Assembly (NCBI GenBank): GCA_010356995.1
Contig: ML996711.1
Location: forward strand, 253,612 to 317,611
DNA: 64,000 nt
Direction of reading: 5' to 3'
DNA from: Trichodelitschia bisporula
Lineage: Eukaryota; Ascomycota; Dothideomycetes; Phaeotrichales; Phaeotrichaceae
Shown: positions 41,305-53,104 of the stretch, one piece after another
Layout of the letters: every line of letters starts with the position of its first letter
Numbering within the stretch: the first letter of the stretch is position 1
Program-made: the position numbers and the translations under genes
Notes under the pieces: generated by a model
Seen by the model: only the letters and a program-made list of their open reading frames with translations
Told to the model about the DNA's origin: nothing
The model's database searches: none

Positions 41305-42182
41305 GACCCTGGTGTGGAGATTGTGGGGATTGTGGAGTTGGAGTAGGAGCTCAGGGCGAGGAATGCGGAGTGTGGGCGTAGGGTTGGTGTTTTTCTTTGA
41401 GTTCTCTTCTGCTGAGTGTATTCTGTTTTCTGCGTTTTGCTTTGGGTCTGGTGGGCAGGATGGGTTGGGAGTCGGTGGGTGGGAATGGGGTCGGTTTGCT
41501 TCTGTGCGCGTATTGCGTATGCTTTCGAGGGGTGTAGTTTACTTTGTTGGAATGATAAGGATGCTTGAGTCCATGCCTTCCTGCCCGTTATCATGACCCA
41601 AACCCGAGCATATCCATTTCCCATCCTCACCACCACCGAATTACCAACGGAGAAGGTGAAGGGGCTCGTTAAGCCGGAAGAATAAACCTGTACACTCCAA
41701 GGTTTGAATCATACGCATTACTAAATCATCAGTAGTAAAGCCGCTATGAGCGTGCGGTTTGAAAGCCCTTCAGCTCATCAACAGTTCCATATACAGTATT
41801 GTTCTACCACTTGCTCTGCTCCGCATATGTAGTTGTTAGAATGTGTTGAGCGGTGTCAATTCCTTCCATCTACAGTATCTAGTCTAGCGAAACACATTTA
41901 GTCGTCAGATTTGTTACCAAAATTTTGAGATGCCTTTGTCCCCCGTTCATATCCACATTGAACTGATATGTGCGGCTCTATCCCCTTGTTGTAAATTTTT
42001 TTTTTTAACATGGCGCGAAACCTGCGCTGTCTTCAGGTCCGCTACCCGAGATCGTGCTTTGGCGCCCACCAAACCGTGAATTCTCAACCACTCCGCAAAA
42101 GGTTTTACATCCTGGGGCGCCTGGATCCACATGCGACACGCAGAAATTTGGCAAAAAGTGAAGCTCGCAACATCACATTCAC
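41305..42182. other. Intergenic, A+T-richer, HDAC 3' region
   Basis: 880 bp between the deacetylase stop and the tRNA. From about 41600 the sequence becomes clearly more A+T-rich, with a run of 10 T at 41997-42006 just downstream (3') of the tRNA on its own strand. No gene seen. Confidence 0.4.
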
Positions 42183-42254
42183 TGGACTCGCCGGGAATCG
42201 AACCCGGGACCATCCGCATGCTAAGCGGATATTATACCACTAAACCACAAGCCC
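42183..42254 (-). tRNA. tRNA-Ala (anticodon AGC), intronless
   Basis: On the minus strand GGGCTTG pairs with CGAGTCC, and position 3:70 is the G-U pair that is the alanine identity element. The discriminator is A (42183). The A box is TGGTTTAGTGG and the B box GGTTCGATTCC. The anticodon arm TCCGC-TTAGCAT-GCGGA gives anticodon AGC. Length 72 nt, no intron. Confidence 0.95.
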
Positions 42255-42874
42255 AATTCGTGAGAGACTCGCTCCACGGTTACACACAAGTCACTTCGGA
42301 CAAGAGTGGCCAAGAGTGGAAAATTCTGATGGGACATGACCTTGCGCAATTGAACTCAAGCAGACTTCATTTTAGAAAGGATGCGCCTAACAGGAACCTC
42401 AAGCAGCATCGCGAGCCGCCCACCTTCTTGCATGTGCCCTGTGAATAGCCTCAGACACGTGATCCTTCACAGCCTCCCACCTGCGTCTCTTCGCGTCAAG
42501 TTCCTCCGGCCTACAGTCATCAGCAGCGCTTTACCGTCTCAAAAACAAGTTGTACACAAAAGAATCGCGCGAGAGCTATGGCACATTTTCGCCTAGTCAG
42601 GAGCACTTTCCCGCCAGACCCGACCGCATACTGTATTAGAACCAGCCGCCCTATGTCTCCACATAAAGAAGATGTCCCGTTATGAACGACCTTACGCCCG
42701 ACCACACTACCCATCCGCCTCTCTTACGGAAGAACACCACCCTCACTCACTCACCCATGGCTCGTCCGCACGCGCTTCCTGCCACCATGCACCACCGGCG
42801 TCGCCCGAATCGTATCCTCCGCACTCCCACTCCCCCGCGCCTTCTCGCGCTGATCAAGCACCATAGTCAGGACA
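42255..42874. other. Intergenic tRNA-Ala - BTB gene
   Basis: 620 bp with no supported gene on either strand. If the BTB gene uses its alternative frame, its coding region reaches down to 42751. Confidence 0.4.
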
Positions 42875-43419
42875 TCAAACCCAAACTGCGGGAATGCAAG
42901 GCACAAATTGCGGAACTCGTCCTTGGCGCGGGAAGTACTCGCCGTTGTAGAGCCATTCGAGTGCAAAGCCGACGGCGTCGATGTCTTCCGAGGGGAGGGA
43001 GATGACGCGCTGTGGGGGTTAAGACGGGGTGGTGGAACGGAGGGAAGGAAGCATACCTCGTCGTCGACGAAAGCCTTGACTTGCTCTGCGAACCACGGGC
43101 TCTTCACCAGCATAGCCTGATGCGCATGCAGTACAGCCGCGTCGTCACCCGACCCGACAAAAATGTCGACGACTGGGCTCTTGAGGTGACTTGTTCCGTC
43201 GCATGACGACGTGAAGAACGGGCATGGCAATCACTCGAGGAACGTAACACGCACAGGCTGCTTCTCCTCAGGCTCATCATCCAGTACCTCCTCCTTATCC
43301 ACTTCAATGACCTCAATGTTCTCCGCACCCGTCATCTCGACGTCCGCGCCAGTCGTAGTAGTCGGAGCATCACCAGCCGCAGGCGCAGGCGTCGAAGCCT
43401 CGCCAATAGTATCCGCCAT
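42875..43419 (-). CDS. Small BTB/POZ-domain protein, frame disturbed at the 3' end
   Basis: Proposed exons 43419-43235, 43177-43057 and 43009-42875 give 146 aa. Residues 1-60 are acidic (MTGAENIEVIEV, DDEPEEKQPVRVTFL). A BTB fold follows (PVVDIFVGSGDD, LHAHQAMLVKSPWFAEQV, SLPSEDIDAVGFALEWLYNGEYF), as in fungal BTB proteins that bind partners through this domain. The exon 1/2 junction is ambiguous (donor GTGATT at 43234 or GTGCGT farther upstream). After YNGEYFPR the frame soon stops at 42875, while another frame stays open to 42751 with more protein-like wording (KDEFRNLCLAFPQFGFDVL). This suggests a one-base indel near 42920-42935, real or from assembly, or an unseen splice. Confidence 0.6.
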
Positions 43420-44053
43420 TGCGCAGCTTAGGTATCAGTTGCGGGTATCAAATGTCGTGATGGAATAGTCATTGGGATTCAGAAGACAGTCGTTCGTGAT
43501 GGAGACAAGCGAGGGACTGGAGGGGACTGGAGGTGGAACTCTCAGTGTCTCGTCGCGGATCCTCGCCGAGCTGGAGCTTGGGCGCACCGAGAGGTCTGTG
43601 CGGGGCGCGGTTCCTGCATCTTTTCTGCCTGGCGCGTTTGGGTATGAGTGCCTTAGAAACTTATGGCTTGGCGGCTTCGCGATGCTTCAGGAGCTTCGGG
43701 AAGCTCGAGGGAGTCTTGTCATGATTCTCGGTCATTTCTCAAGTGGCTGCCATATGCACCTCCTAGACAGTGTACACCAAGCAAGAGCATGGGGAGCATG
43801 GTTCTAATTACCAACTTCGCCTTCATTCCCTTCAAACCCTCATTCACGTCGCAGCAAATGGGTATCCCAAACCTCTACACGGCCTAATCCCGTAGATATA
43901 ACCGCGCCAACGCTCAACAAAGCGGAGAATCATCCACTCGTCCAAAAGCGGCGAGTCGCCTCCCCCAAAAGCGTCATCGCCGCTCATATCGCAGGCGTCC
44001 TAAAACACCAAAAACACCTCATTACCATTACGCCCCCCCCCCCTTCAGCACCC
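43420..44053. other. Intergenic BTB gene - Zn2Cys6 gene
   Basis: 630 bp. An open frame on the plus strand (43499-43807, about 100 codons from an ATG) has no recognisable feature. The right end (44030-44053) is a C run close to the stop codon of the regulator gene. Confidence 0.4.
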
Positions 44054-47000
44054 TCACTCATTAGCCACCACCTGCAAATCCCCCTTAACATCATCCTCCT
44101 CACTCAACAACCCCATCGCCCAATGCACCCTCGTCGCAGGATTAACATGCACAAACCTCCTATCACTCATATCCCCCACAATCCCATTCTTCCCATTCCC
44201 CACCCGCGCATCCGCCTTCTCCTCCCCCTCCACCGTCCCCACCGGCCCCCGGCCCAAATGCCAAACCTCCCTCGTCCGCACATACGGCGGGCCCCTATTC
44301 GCCTCCGCCGCCTTCTCCCACGCCGTCTCGCACCCCTGCGCAATCATCCCCACACTCGCCCACCCAGTCCGGCGCTCCACATCACGCACATGCCGCACCA
44401 GCCACTCCCTCTGTGCGGCGTCCTGGTACTGCACCCCCGCAAAAAACAGCGGCATGCAGATATCGCACAGCGCCGCGCCGAGCGAGGGATTCAGTGCGCC
44501 GCCCCCTTCGCTCAACGGCATGATGCCCGCGGCCACGCGCCCGATCTCCAGCGCCAGCGTGTCCGTCCGCGGCGCCGCGACACCAGCCGCCATCATCGCA
44601 GCGGGCGGCATCTGCGGGTGGGCGCGCACCAGGATGATGTGGCACATGTAGTACGTAGCCCAAATGACAGCGACGTCATAGCTACGGTAGTGCAGCGCGG
44701 GTCCAAAGGGCGACGGCGTCGGAGCATGGAACTCGGGACCGAGGGGCTGGAACGCCGGGCCGAAGTGCGCTTTGACGGCCTGCAAGGCGGCGCCGATGGC
44801 CTTCCATTCCTCGGTTGCAGCGGCTGTGGCGGCGGAGAGGTCGAAGGAAGAGTCAGAGCGGGGGGATTGGCGCGGCGAGGGGGTGTGGTTGGTGTGGTTG
44901 GATGCATACGAGGAGGGCATGTGCGGGTTGGTGGGGAGGGGGGCCATGCCGAAGAATTGCGGCCCTTGCGGCCGGGAGGATGCGCCCCCCGGTGGCGTGG
45001 CCTGGGACGGCACGCCGGGCGGGTACCACTGTCCACCCGTGGCCTCCATGGCCTTGAGCTTGCGCTTGCGGTCACGTGCGGCGAAGTCAGCAACGCGCCC
45101 GAGGAGGAGCATGAGGTGGTCGTTAGTCGCATAGACGGCATCGGCGCGGCCAAAGCTGGCGCGTGGTGGACAGTCCGCCCAGCGAGAATAGTCAAGCCTG
45201 TTCATCAGCATGTCTTCATCGCCCTGTCTCAAGAAAACCTACAGCAGCCGGTTCCCGCTCACAATGCTCTGGTAGGCGTCTTGCTTCGCGTACCACCAGA
45301 ACAGATCCTGGTACAGCTCGTACTGCGCCATGTCAAAACGGCGCTCCGCCTGGCTCGCGTCCTCGATGCTGCCAAAGTTGTCGTAGCGCAGCTGGCTGCC
45401 GACGATGGTGCCCACGAGCGCTTCGTCCACCGGCGGCGTGTCCGGGCGGTCCGCATCCGACGGTTGGGAATACTTGGCCCGACGTGCCGCCTTCGCCATT
45501 CCCTTGAAGTCAATCTCGACAATCAGCTGCTTCGCGCCTAGCAAGTGGCTGCTCCACTTCAGATGGTCCGCCGTCAGCACCTCGTAGAACCCCAGCAGCA
45601 GTGTCGCCGCGAGGGTTGTCGGCAGATGGCGCTTCTTCGCGTGACCTACGCAGTGATGTATCCGCTTGAGGGCGTACGCGTAGTGCTTGAATGACGGTGT
45701 GATGCTCGCACCCTGCAACTTGGCGATGTGCAAACTCGCCAGTGCGAGCATCGCATGTAGCAGACCCTGGTGGTTGAGCGCCATCAATGGGAGCGTGTAT
45801 GTCCATAAACCCTGCTGGTAGGTGGGAACTGGTGTGTCGGTGAACAATGCGGAGGCATTACGCGGCAGCCGCTCAAAGATTGACAACGTCGGCCCCGTGG
45901 CAAAGACAAAATGCGCAAAGACGCGCGCCGTACGCGGATTCTTGAGCGGATTCGCCACCCACTCAGCGCGGTAGAAGTCGAGAATGCCGGGATGAATGAA
46001 GGCGTCGTAGCCACGCACGAGAGTGTCGCTGGTGGCGCCGCGGTGCAGGTCAAGGATCATTTTGAAGTCGCTCTGCGCTGCGCCGAGGCGGACAAGCGTG
46101 GCGTCCGGCGGGATCTCCATTTCCTCGTCTGACTGCACATCGTAGTAATCATCGTCCTCGTACTCGACGGCCGCCTCCTCCAGCATCTGCGTAGGGCTGA
46201 CCATAGAGGTGGGGAAGGTGTCCGTGTAGGTGCTGTTGCCGGGCGGCCATGGGTCCACCGGCTGGAGTTGGGCATGATGGTGCTGGGGCGTCTGGAGCGG
46301 AGCCTGGAGCTGAGTATGATGCCGCGGTGTTTGAATCTCGTGATGCGGAGGTTGGTCAAGGTTTGAAGTGCCGAATTGGTAGTACGACTGCGACTGCGGT
46401 TGACTCTGCGGCTGCGGCTGTGGTGTCAAGAGCTGTGCATGCGATTGCGGTGTATGAAGCTGCGGAAGCTGCTGCTGAATTGGCGTATGTAACGACGGAT
46501 GCGGCGCCTGGTGCTGCGTCTGCAGCGGAGTCGCGTGGTCCTGATAGCGTTGCGGCTGCTGCTGCTCCTGTGGCATCCGCATTCCATTCATATCCCCGTG
46601 AATCCCCATCCCTCCATCCTCCGCCTTCACCCCAAAGTTATACCCATCCTCCCTCGGCCGATACGCAGGCTGTCCGCCCCCATACTCATATCCGCCCGCA
46701 TATCCCCGTGGCGCGAATGTCGCACTCCCCGGCGCAAACCCCGCACTTAACGGCGTTCCCAACGGTGTGCTCCCCGGTGTATATCCCAACGGCTGCTGCT
46801 GCCGCTGCTGCTCTCCAAACTCCACCCTTCTTCCCTCAAAACCCAGCGTCCGCACCGCGCCCGGCAACATGCCGGAGTGATAGGGCAACGTCGCGGGCGG
46901 CGCGAACCCAAGCGGCGCATAGGGCGTGTACGCGGGCCCGAGGGGCGCAGGACCTAGGGTGCTAGAGCCGGGACCCCATTCTCCCGCCGGCGGGCGGAAG

Positions 47001-47179
47001 ACAACGCGGTGGTTGTAGCCCTCACAGTGTCGCTTTGATTTGATGCAGTTGCCGCAGGTGGGCCGTTCTTCGCCGCATTTGATCCGGCGCTTGCGGCAGG
47101 TGAGGCAGCCGGTTTTGGTGCGCTTGCGGAGCTTGGGGTTTGTGCTCGCACTGGGAGGAGGAGGCGCGGCGGTAGACAT
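44054..47179 (-). CDS. Zn2Cys6 transcription factor with Gln/Pro-rich region
   Basis: Two exons, 47179-45263 and 45223-44054, joined across a 39-nt intron (GTGAGC, GACAG) that contains an in-frame stop; 1028 aa. The binuclear zinc cluster uses C25, C28, C35, C42, C45 and C52 (GCLTCRKRRIKC, TCGNC, KRHC) and binds DNA, usually CGG half-sites. Residues of about 60-330 are Gln/His/Pro-rich (QPQPQSQPQSQSYYQ). From about 380 on, a fungal regulatory middle-homology region runs to the C-terminus (GYDAFIHPGILDFYRAEW, LLHAMLALASLHIAKLQG, TLAATLLLGFYEVLTADHLKWSSHLLGA), typical of the Fungal_trans_2 group. The genes it controls cannot be told. A long CT/GA microsatellite lies about 290 bp upstream of the ATG. 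Confidence 0.9.
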
Positions 47180-47469
47180 TATGAGGTGGTGACGGGTTGG
47201 CGGTGTGTGGTTCGGTTGTGATGGTGGTGAGGGTGGGAAGGGCTGCGCGGGGTTGCGTGCATTGGCCTCTGGACGACGGAGGTCGAGACCCTATCAAAAG
47301 GAATGGCGCGTGTGGAGACGACGCGGACACGAACGCGGAGACAAAGGGAAGAGAAAGTAGGAGATAGTGTATGGCGATGTTGTAGAGGTTGAAGAGATGC
47401 CGAGAGGTGGAGCGACAAGACGGGGGACGGGACGATACGATAAATGGCCAAGGGTGCGTTGTGTGGTCT

Positions 47470-47503
<34 letters not shown>

Positions 47504-49059
47504 AAGCGCACCAGCAGCAAAGCTGTCTGTGAGAGGAGCACTCTCTTGGGGCTTCTGGGGCATTGGCGCTGGCCTTGTACCAAGACTGTGCACAAGGCCG
47601 CCAAACAGAGCAATGAGCAGCGTGCAGTGCATGAGAGCCACATAGAACTAGTGGACACGCCTGTAGCTCATCAATCATCATCATCATCGTCCAGGTTGAC
47701 AGCAGCAGTCGGTAAGACCACACCAACGGGCCATGTTCGAAACAATAATGGCAATCCATCATAGTCAACCATCCCATCTCCCATCCCCATGAGCCGCCAA
47801 CTGGTCAGTGACGCTGATACGCTGATAAACAATAAACAAGCTCCCCCAAGCTCTCAAAGTACGTACCCTACACCAGTTCTCAGCATAAACAGCCCTCTGG
47901 CACCACCCTGCCCTCCCCCTATCTCCGCATCGCGATATCCCCCTTTTCACACTCCCCCTCAACGCCACCATATCATCTCTCCATCCCTTCCACCCAAAAC
48001 CAGACGACACAAAAAAAGACGGACCATAAATCTCTCCTCTCCCGCCCCAAAACGAAAACCCATCATACGGAAAGCCCTGTGGGGGATCGGCCGCACCCGC
48101 ACTGCTTGTCTCAGATATACCGCCCCTCACCTCATTTCACCCGCACCCCCCACCACCCGCACCAACACCGCACCAACACACGCGCAACCTGCTCACCCGG
48201 CTCGCAGCGGAGGTCCGACGCTGTGCCCCCTCGACAACGGCAAGTCCCGTGAAGCCCCTCAACGCCCCTCTATATCTCATCCCATGATGAAAGCAAGCAG
48301 CTCCCTCGCAACAACAACCACCTCCCTCCACGCTTCCGGTCGTGCACGGGGGCGCACGATACCGTAAGCAAGGCAGCAGTCAACCCCCCCCCCCCATCAC
48401 CACCCGCACCCTCGGAGTCGGCACAGCTTCCACCCCGGTGTCCCGAACCGCATCCCAATCCCTCCGCCCATCACACATTCACTGGCCACCCCGTCTCTAC
48501 GGAGACACATCCGCCCTGCCATGCCCGCCGCGGGAGGGAGCGCGCGCCGCACCGTGCCCTTCCGCAAAGGCTTGCCCTGTTCTGCCCTGTCTTGTCTTGC
48601 CCTGCCCTCGCCTATCTCGTCCTAGCGCCCAATTCCCCCACGGGTGCCCTGTCAATCCCACCCCCTCGGCTACGACGTAGGCACATGCTCTCAACCCCCC
48701 CCAGCCGATGACCATGTGCCGATGGTGCCGATGCTCGGGTCAATAGACGGCGTGATGAATCGTGTGCCCTTGCATCCCGAGTATGACATGCAGTCCACGA
48801 GCTTACGCACATGGGACTCCAAATACAACATCACGAGAGCCACTCTAACCCCCCAAAACTAGCTATACATTCTACAGGCTACATACCCAGCATATACCTC
48901 ACGAAATTCAAATTACACGCATTCAAAAGCGCAAGCAAAGTAGCTAGTACCTCCTACCTACTCTTCCTGCCATCTTGTCTTTACCCACCACACCCCTCGG
49001 CAAAAGCGAGCCAAACGCCCACGCTAGATGCATGCCCCCAACCGCCGGCCGATCCCAGC
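47180..49059. other. Intergenic, 1.9 kb
   Basis: Left half: promoter of the Zn2Cys6 gene with the CT tract. 47900-48660 is C/A-rich with an 11-C run near 48388-48398. No frame is convincing. Confidence 0.45.
47472..47501. repeat. CT dinucleotide microsatellite (30 nt)
   Basis: Fifteen uninterrupted TC/CT units upstream of the Zn2Cys6 gene. On the transcribed strand it reads GA, within the promoter or 5' leader. Confidence 0.9.
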
Positions 49060-52000
49060 CTACCCTGCAAACCTGAACCGCGCCGGCTCCAACCGCCCCA
49101 AGCCCTCACGGGGAGCGACGTTGCGCCGCCGGTACGAGTTGGTGAAGTCCTGCAGTAGCGGGCGGATCTGACGCACGTCACCGTCCTGAATGCGTCTACG
49201 CAACATTAGCATCTGTTATTCCCGTGCTGTTAGCCAAAACTTACTGCTCGATGTTCTTGATCAACCGGGTCTCCTCCTCTGGCGCAACAGTCCCCGCAGG
49301 CACCATCGACAGCGTTGCGCGCACCCAGCCTGCCGCTTCGACCGGGACCAGCTGGAACAGCCCTAGCAGCACACCCGATGCGTCAGGGTAGCAGTCGTGC
49401 GGGAAGGTGAACATCATGCCACTGAGAAGGCGCTGTGTCAGCTGCTCGCCTTGGCGGAGTACAAGACCGCGCACCGCCGCCTGCACTTCGGGGGGCGTCT
49501 GGCGCGCTGCCTCGTCGAAGGTCGAAAACGGCGCAGTCGGCAGTCCGTACGCGAGCAGGTCGCGCAAAAAGTGCAGCGTCGCCATCAACGGTTCCTCCTT
49601 CAAAAGTGCCAGCGTCGAGATGGCTGCAGTGAGGAGGTTGGCCATCAAGTCCGAAGGGATAGCCTTGGCGGAGTGATACAGCAGCACGTCCTGACAGAGC
49701 CGGAAAAAGTCCTCAATGACGTCGGGCAGCTCCTCTGGCGGAAGGTCGTTGAGCGCGCGCAGGAAGGTCATGGCCTGCTGGTCGAAGAAGCTGTAGATGG
49801 CCTGTGGGTACGATGGGTCCATCTGCTCGGCATCATCGGAAAACTCGCGCACGATCGAGTCCGTTGCCCACAGGAAGCAGCCCTGACGCGATGCGGCGAA
49901 CCCAGCACTCAGCTTCGTCGCCAGCTCCGGCAGCAGCGGAGCAATCGCCGTGCGGTACGACAGTACCATGTAGCGCCAACACCGGCAAATGCGCTCAAGA
50001 ATGGGCGTGAAGTCTGAGAACAGCTCGGCGACGCGCGCAAGCACAGGGAAGATTTCCTCGCAGAACTTGACGGCGGGGTTCGGAAGAGGCGGCTCTACCG
50101 GCGGCTGCACACACTGAATGAAGATTGTGAGCAGCTGGATTTTGTCTGTTGGCGTTAGCGAACTGTAAGGAAAAAGACAAAGGATCAAATACATACCAGA
50201 CAGGGCGGCCTTCTCCTTCGGCTCCCGCGCGGTGGACGCCATCTCGATGATGCGCGCAATGACTGGGTCGCAGTACGCCTTGAGGCCAGCGTACACCTGG
50301 TCGACGGGCTGCTTCCCCAGCACCACAGCCACACCCTCCGTTACCTCCTCCTGGCTGTCGGACGGGAGGCGGTCGAGCACGCTCGCGTAGAACTGCTGCA
50401 GCTGCGGCGACATTCCCTGCAGCAGGGCGGCGCAGTCGGTGCAGAAGAAACGGAACGACAGCGCCGCCGCGCGCTGCACCTCACCCGACGGGTGTTCAAA
50501 CGCCGTGATGATGTAATTGAGCTGCGCCTCCATCGTCTCCGGGTGATTCGCGGTCCACTCAGTGTAGCGGCCGAGAGCCATGACGGCCTGGAAGCGTAGT
50601 TTCTGGTGGTCCGGAATTTGCACCAGCATCGGTACCAGCTGCGGCAGCATAACGTTCTCCGTCGGTGGCACCTGACGACCCATGGCGCGCAGTGCGAAGA
50701 GCGGCGCCTCCAGCTTCTGCCAGTGAGGGACGTTAGTCGCGGTCGCTTGCGTGCCGTATGTCTGAAACCACGCGGATATCTGGTCGTATGTTTTCTTGAG
50801 GCAGGCCGTCGGCCCAATAACCTCGCAGCAATCCTTCAGCACGTCGCCCATCTCGTGACGGAACTCACGGAACTTGTCCTCCTGGTTGCGGTCGCCCTCC
50901 CACAAATCCTCGCCCTCGTTCTCCGGAGTCGGAAAGTGCAGGTGCTGGATCATGATGTCGACCAGGTTCGACCAGACGGACGCAAACTCACGGCGTGCCT
51001 CGGCAAAGTTATCGAGCACCAGGTACTGCTTAAGCTCGTACCAGAAGTTGAACGTGTGGCGGATTGCCTCCTTTTCCCAGTCGAGGGCCGCCGTCTCCAG
51101 GATCGCCTCGACCAGTGTGCGGAATACCCCGGGCATGCGCGCGATCAGCACGACCCAGTTCTCGCCGGCTTCGGCAAAGATGCGAGCGATGCCGTTGAAC
51201 ATCTCAGTGTCCTCTTCGCGCGCCGCCGTCGCGATCTTCGGCCGCAGCAGCACCACCTGCGCGAGCAGCTTCTCAACGATGCGAATATTCTCGTCGACAT
51301 CGCGCGTTTCGCGGATCATGACACACAGGCAGTCGACGGCAGCGTCGAAGGACTCGGGCGCCTCGAGCGCATGGATGAGCACAGGGAACAGCGGTGACTC
51401 AACGATATCAGACAAAGGAATCTCGCGCGTCCACGACTGTATGCAGGCCATGAGCTGTGGGTCCTGGGCCGCAGAGGCTGGTCCGTCAGCAAGATAGCGC
51501 AGTGTATGGACATACTTACGAGATGCAACAGCGTAGCCCGACAGGAACTGGAGAACCTTGGCCGCATTCTGCTCCAGCAACTCCGACGTACGCTCCTGCA
51601 CTTCTTCTTCCTGCGCGCATTAGCGTTATTCGCGGTGTTGCAGTCAACGTACAGAAAGGTTGAACTTGCGGCCTTCGGTGACCTCTTCCGGCAGAATGCG
51701 CAGGAATTCAAGGATACATGTCATGCTCTCCTGCTCACTGCCCACAGCGGCCAGCGTCATCGGCAGCACGTCCTTCCACCCCGTCATCTGGATTGCCAGG
51801 TGGGCGAGGCACACACATAGCTGCGTGCGAATGGGGCGGGGACCGAGGCGATACTGCTTGAGTAGCGTGAGAGTCGAGTTGCGTAGCGGCTCGAGGGCGT
51901 CCTTGGGGAGTTGGTGGAGGTCATAGATGATCTACCTATTAGCGACGTCATGGAACTCCTTTTGTGTGCACACCTTTCCCTTAAGCGTAGTCGCGGCAAA

Positions 52001-52237
52001 CATGCGGGCCGGGTCGCTTATCCCCTCGGCTTGCAGCATCTGAAAGGTGATATTCCAGGCATCGGACTGTTGGTCAGCTAACGTCGCCAGTTACTCGGAG
52101 TGACGCACCGTTTTCTGGAACTTGTCGAGGAAGTCGACGGCCTGTGTCTTCTTGGCTCGGTCACCCGAGCTCTGCATCGCTTCGACGGCCTCAACGACGG
52201 GCGCTATGCCCTGCAGCACGGTGCCGTTGGGGGCCAT
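49060..52237 (-). CDS. MTR10: Nuclear import receptor MTR10/Kap111 (transportin-3 type)
   Basis: Seven exons, 52237-52109, 52066-51974, 51931-51653, 51610-51520, 51477-50197, 50145-49245 and 49195-49060; introns 42, 42, 42, 42, 51 and 49 nt; 969 aa. This importin-beta member carries SR-type mRNA-binding proteins (and takes part in tRNA traffic in yeast) through the nuclear pore. Family blocks are VDFLDKFQKT, AWNITFQML, AATTLKGKIIYDLHQLP, LCVCLAHLAIQMTGW, ILPEEVTEGRKFNLS, ERTSELLEQNAAKVL and the C-terminal FTNSYRRRNVAPREGLGRLE, which appears only after splicing the last intron. Introns 4 and 5 (51519-51478 and 50196-50146) are multiples of three without stops, so the frame also reads through them. 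The whole protein should be a HEAT-repeat solenoid. Its start codon is 471 bp from that of SME1, on the opposite strand. Confidence 0.93.
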
Positions 52238-52708
52238 GATGGTTTGTTTAGATGCGCATGCGGGGGTGAGATGGTGGGGTGGGAGGAGGGGGTGTGAAGT
52301 TGGTGATGTGAGGACGTCGGTGGGGAACAAAGACCAGGGAAGCGGGTATAAAGTTTATCGGCCCGTAGTAATTAACACTCCGTGCAAAAAGGAGCGATAA
52401 TGAGGTTCGTTGCGGTGTGTTTGCTGCGTTCTTCTGCTGTGTGTGTAGGAAAGTAGTTGGTGGTGGGTGACTGCAAGATGATGCCGCGGGCTCGGAGAAT
52501 TCTTGGCTGTCTAGGCTCCGGGGCGCGGCGCAGCATTTGTGCGTGCAACATGGGGTGCTTGGAGCAGGGCTTGAGATCAACATCTGGACCAGTGTACCGT
52601 ACATCGACAAAGAAAACCAAAACAGAATCACCAACTCGTATCCTGACGACAATACACCAGCTTCAGTTTGCCGAAACAGTCCCCAACAGACACCCTTTCT
52701 ACACCACC
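52238..52708. promoter_or_regulatory. Divergent promoter region MTR10 / SME1
   Basis: 471 bp between divergent start codons of two nuclear RNA-related genes. No recognised element. Confidence 0.4.
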
Positions 52709-53090
52709 ATGGCTGGTCGCGGCGGAGGCCAGCGCGGCAAGGTGCTCCTACCGCCCATCAACTTCATCTTCCGGCTGCTGCAATCACACGCGCCCGTGTC
52801 CATCTGGCTGTATGAGCAGCTGGGTATCCGGATCGAGGGCAAGCTGCGGGTATGACTGCAACATGTTCATTTGCCTGGGCGTCGCTAATGTGCACAGGGC
52901 TTCGACGAGTACATGAATCTGGTCATCGATGATGCGGTCGAGGTGACGCAAACGGCAAAGAAGGAGGATGAGAAGCGGCGCAAACTCGGTGTGTAATCCC
53001 CCACTCCTATTTTCGACCGCATACTTACGGTTTGCAGGCCAGATCCTCCTTAAGGGCGACAATGTCTCGCTGATTCAAACGTTGGAGTGA
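52709..53090 (+). CDS. SME1: Small nuclear ribonucleoprotein E (SmE)
   Basis: Three exons, 52709-52849, 52898-52988 and 53038-53090; introns 48 and 49 nt; 94 aa, the usual SmE length. SmE is one of the seven Sm-ring proteins on U1, U2, U4 and U5 snRNAs. Sm1 motif: WLYEQLGIRIEGKLRGFDEYMN. Sm2 motif: GQILLKGDNVSLIQ. The N-terminal PINFIFRLLQ is characteristic for SmE. Introns have GTATGA/GTGTGT donors and a GCTAAT branch in the first. The stop codon is only 14 bp from that of the convergent cyclo-ligase gene. Confidence 0.95.
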
Positions 53091-53104
53091 TCGATTCCCA
53101 TACA

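Noticed and set aside
43499-43807. 100-codon ATG frame divergent from the BTB gene
   Set aside because: It overlaps the expected BTB promoter and has no recognisable feature.
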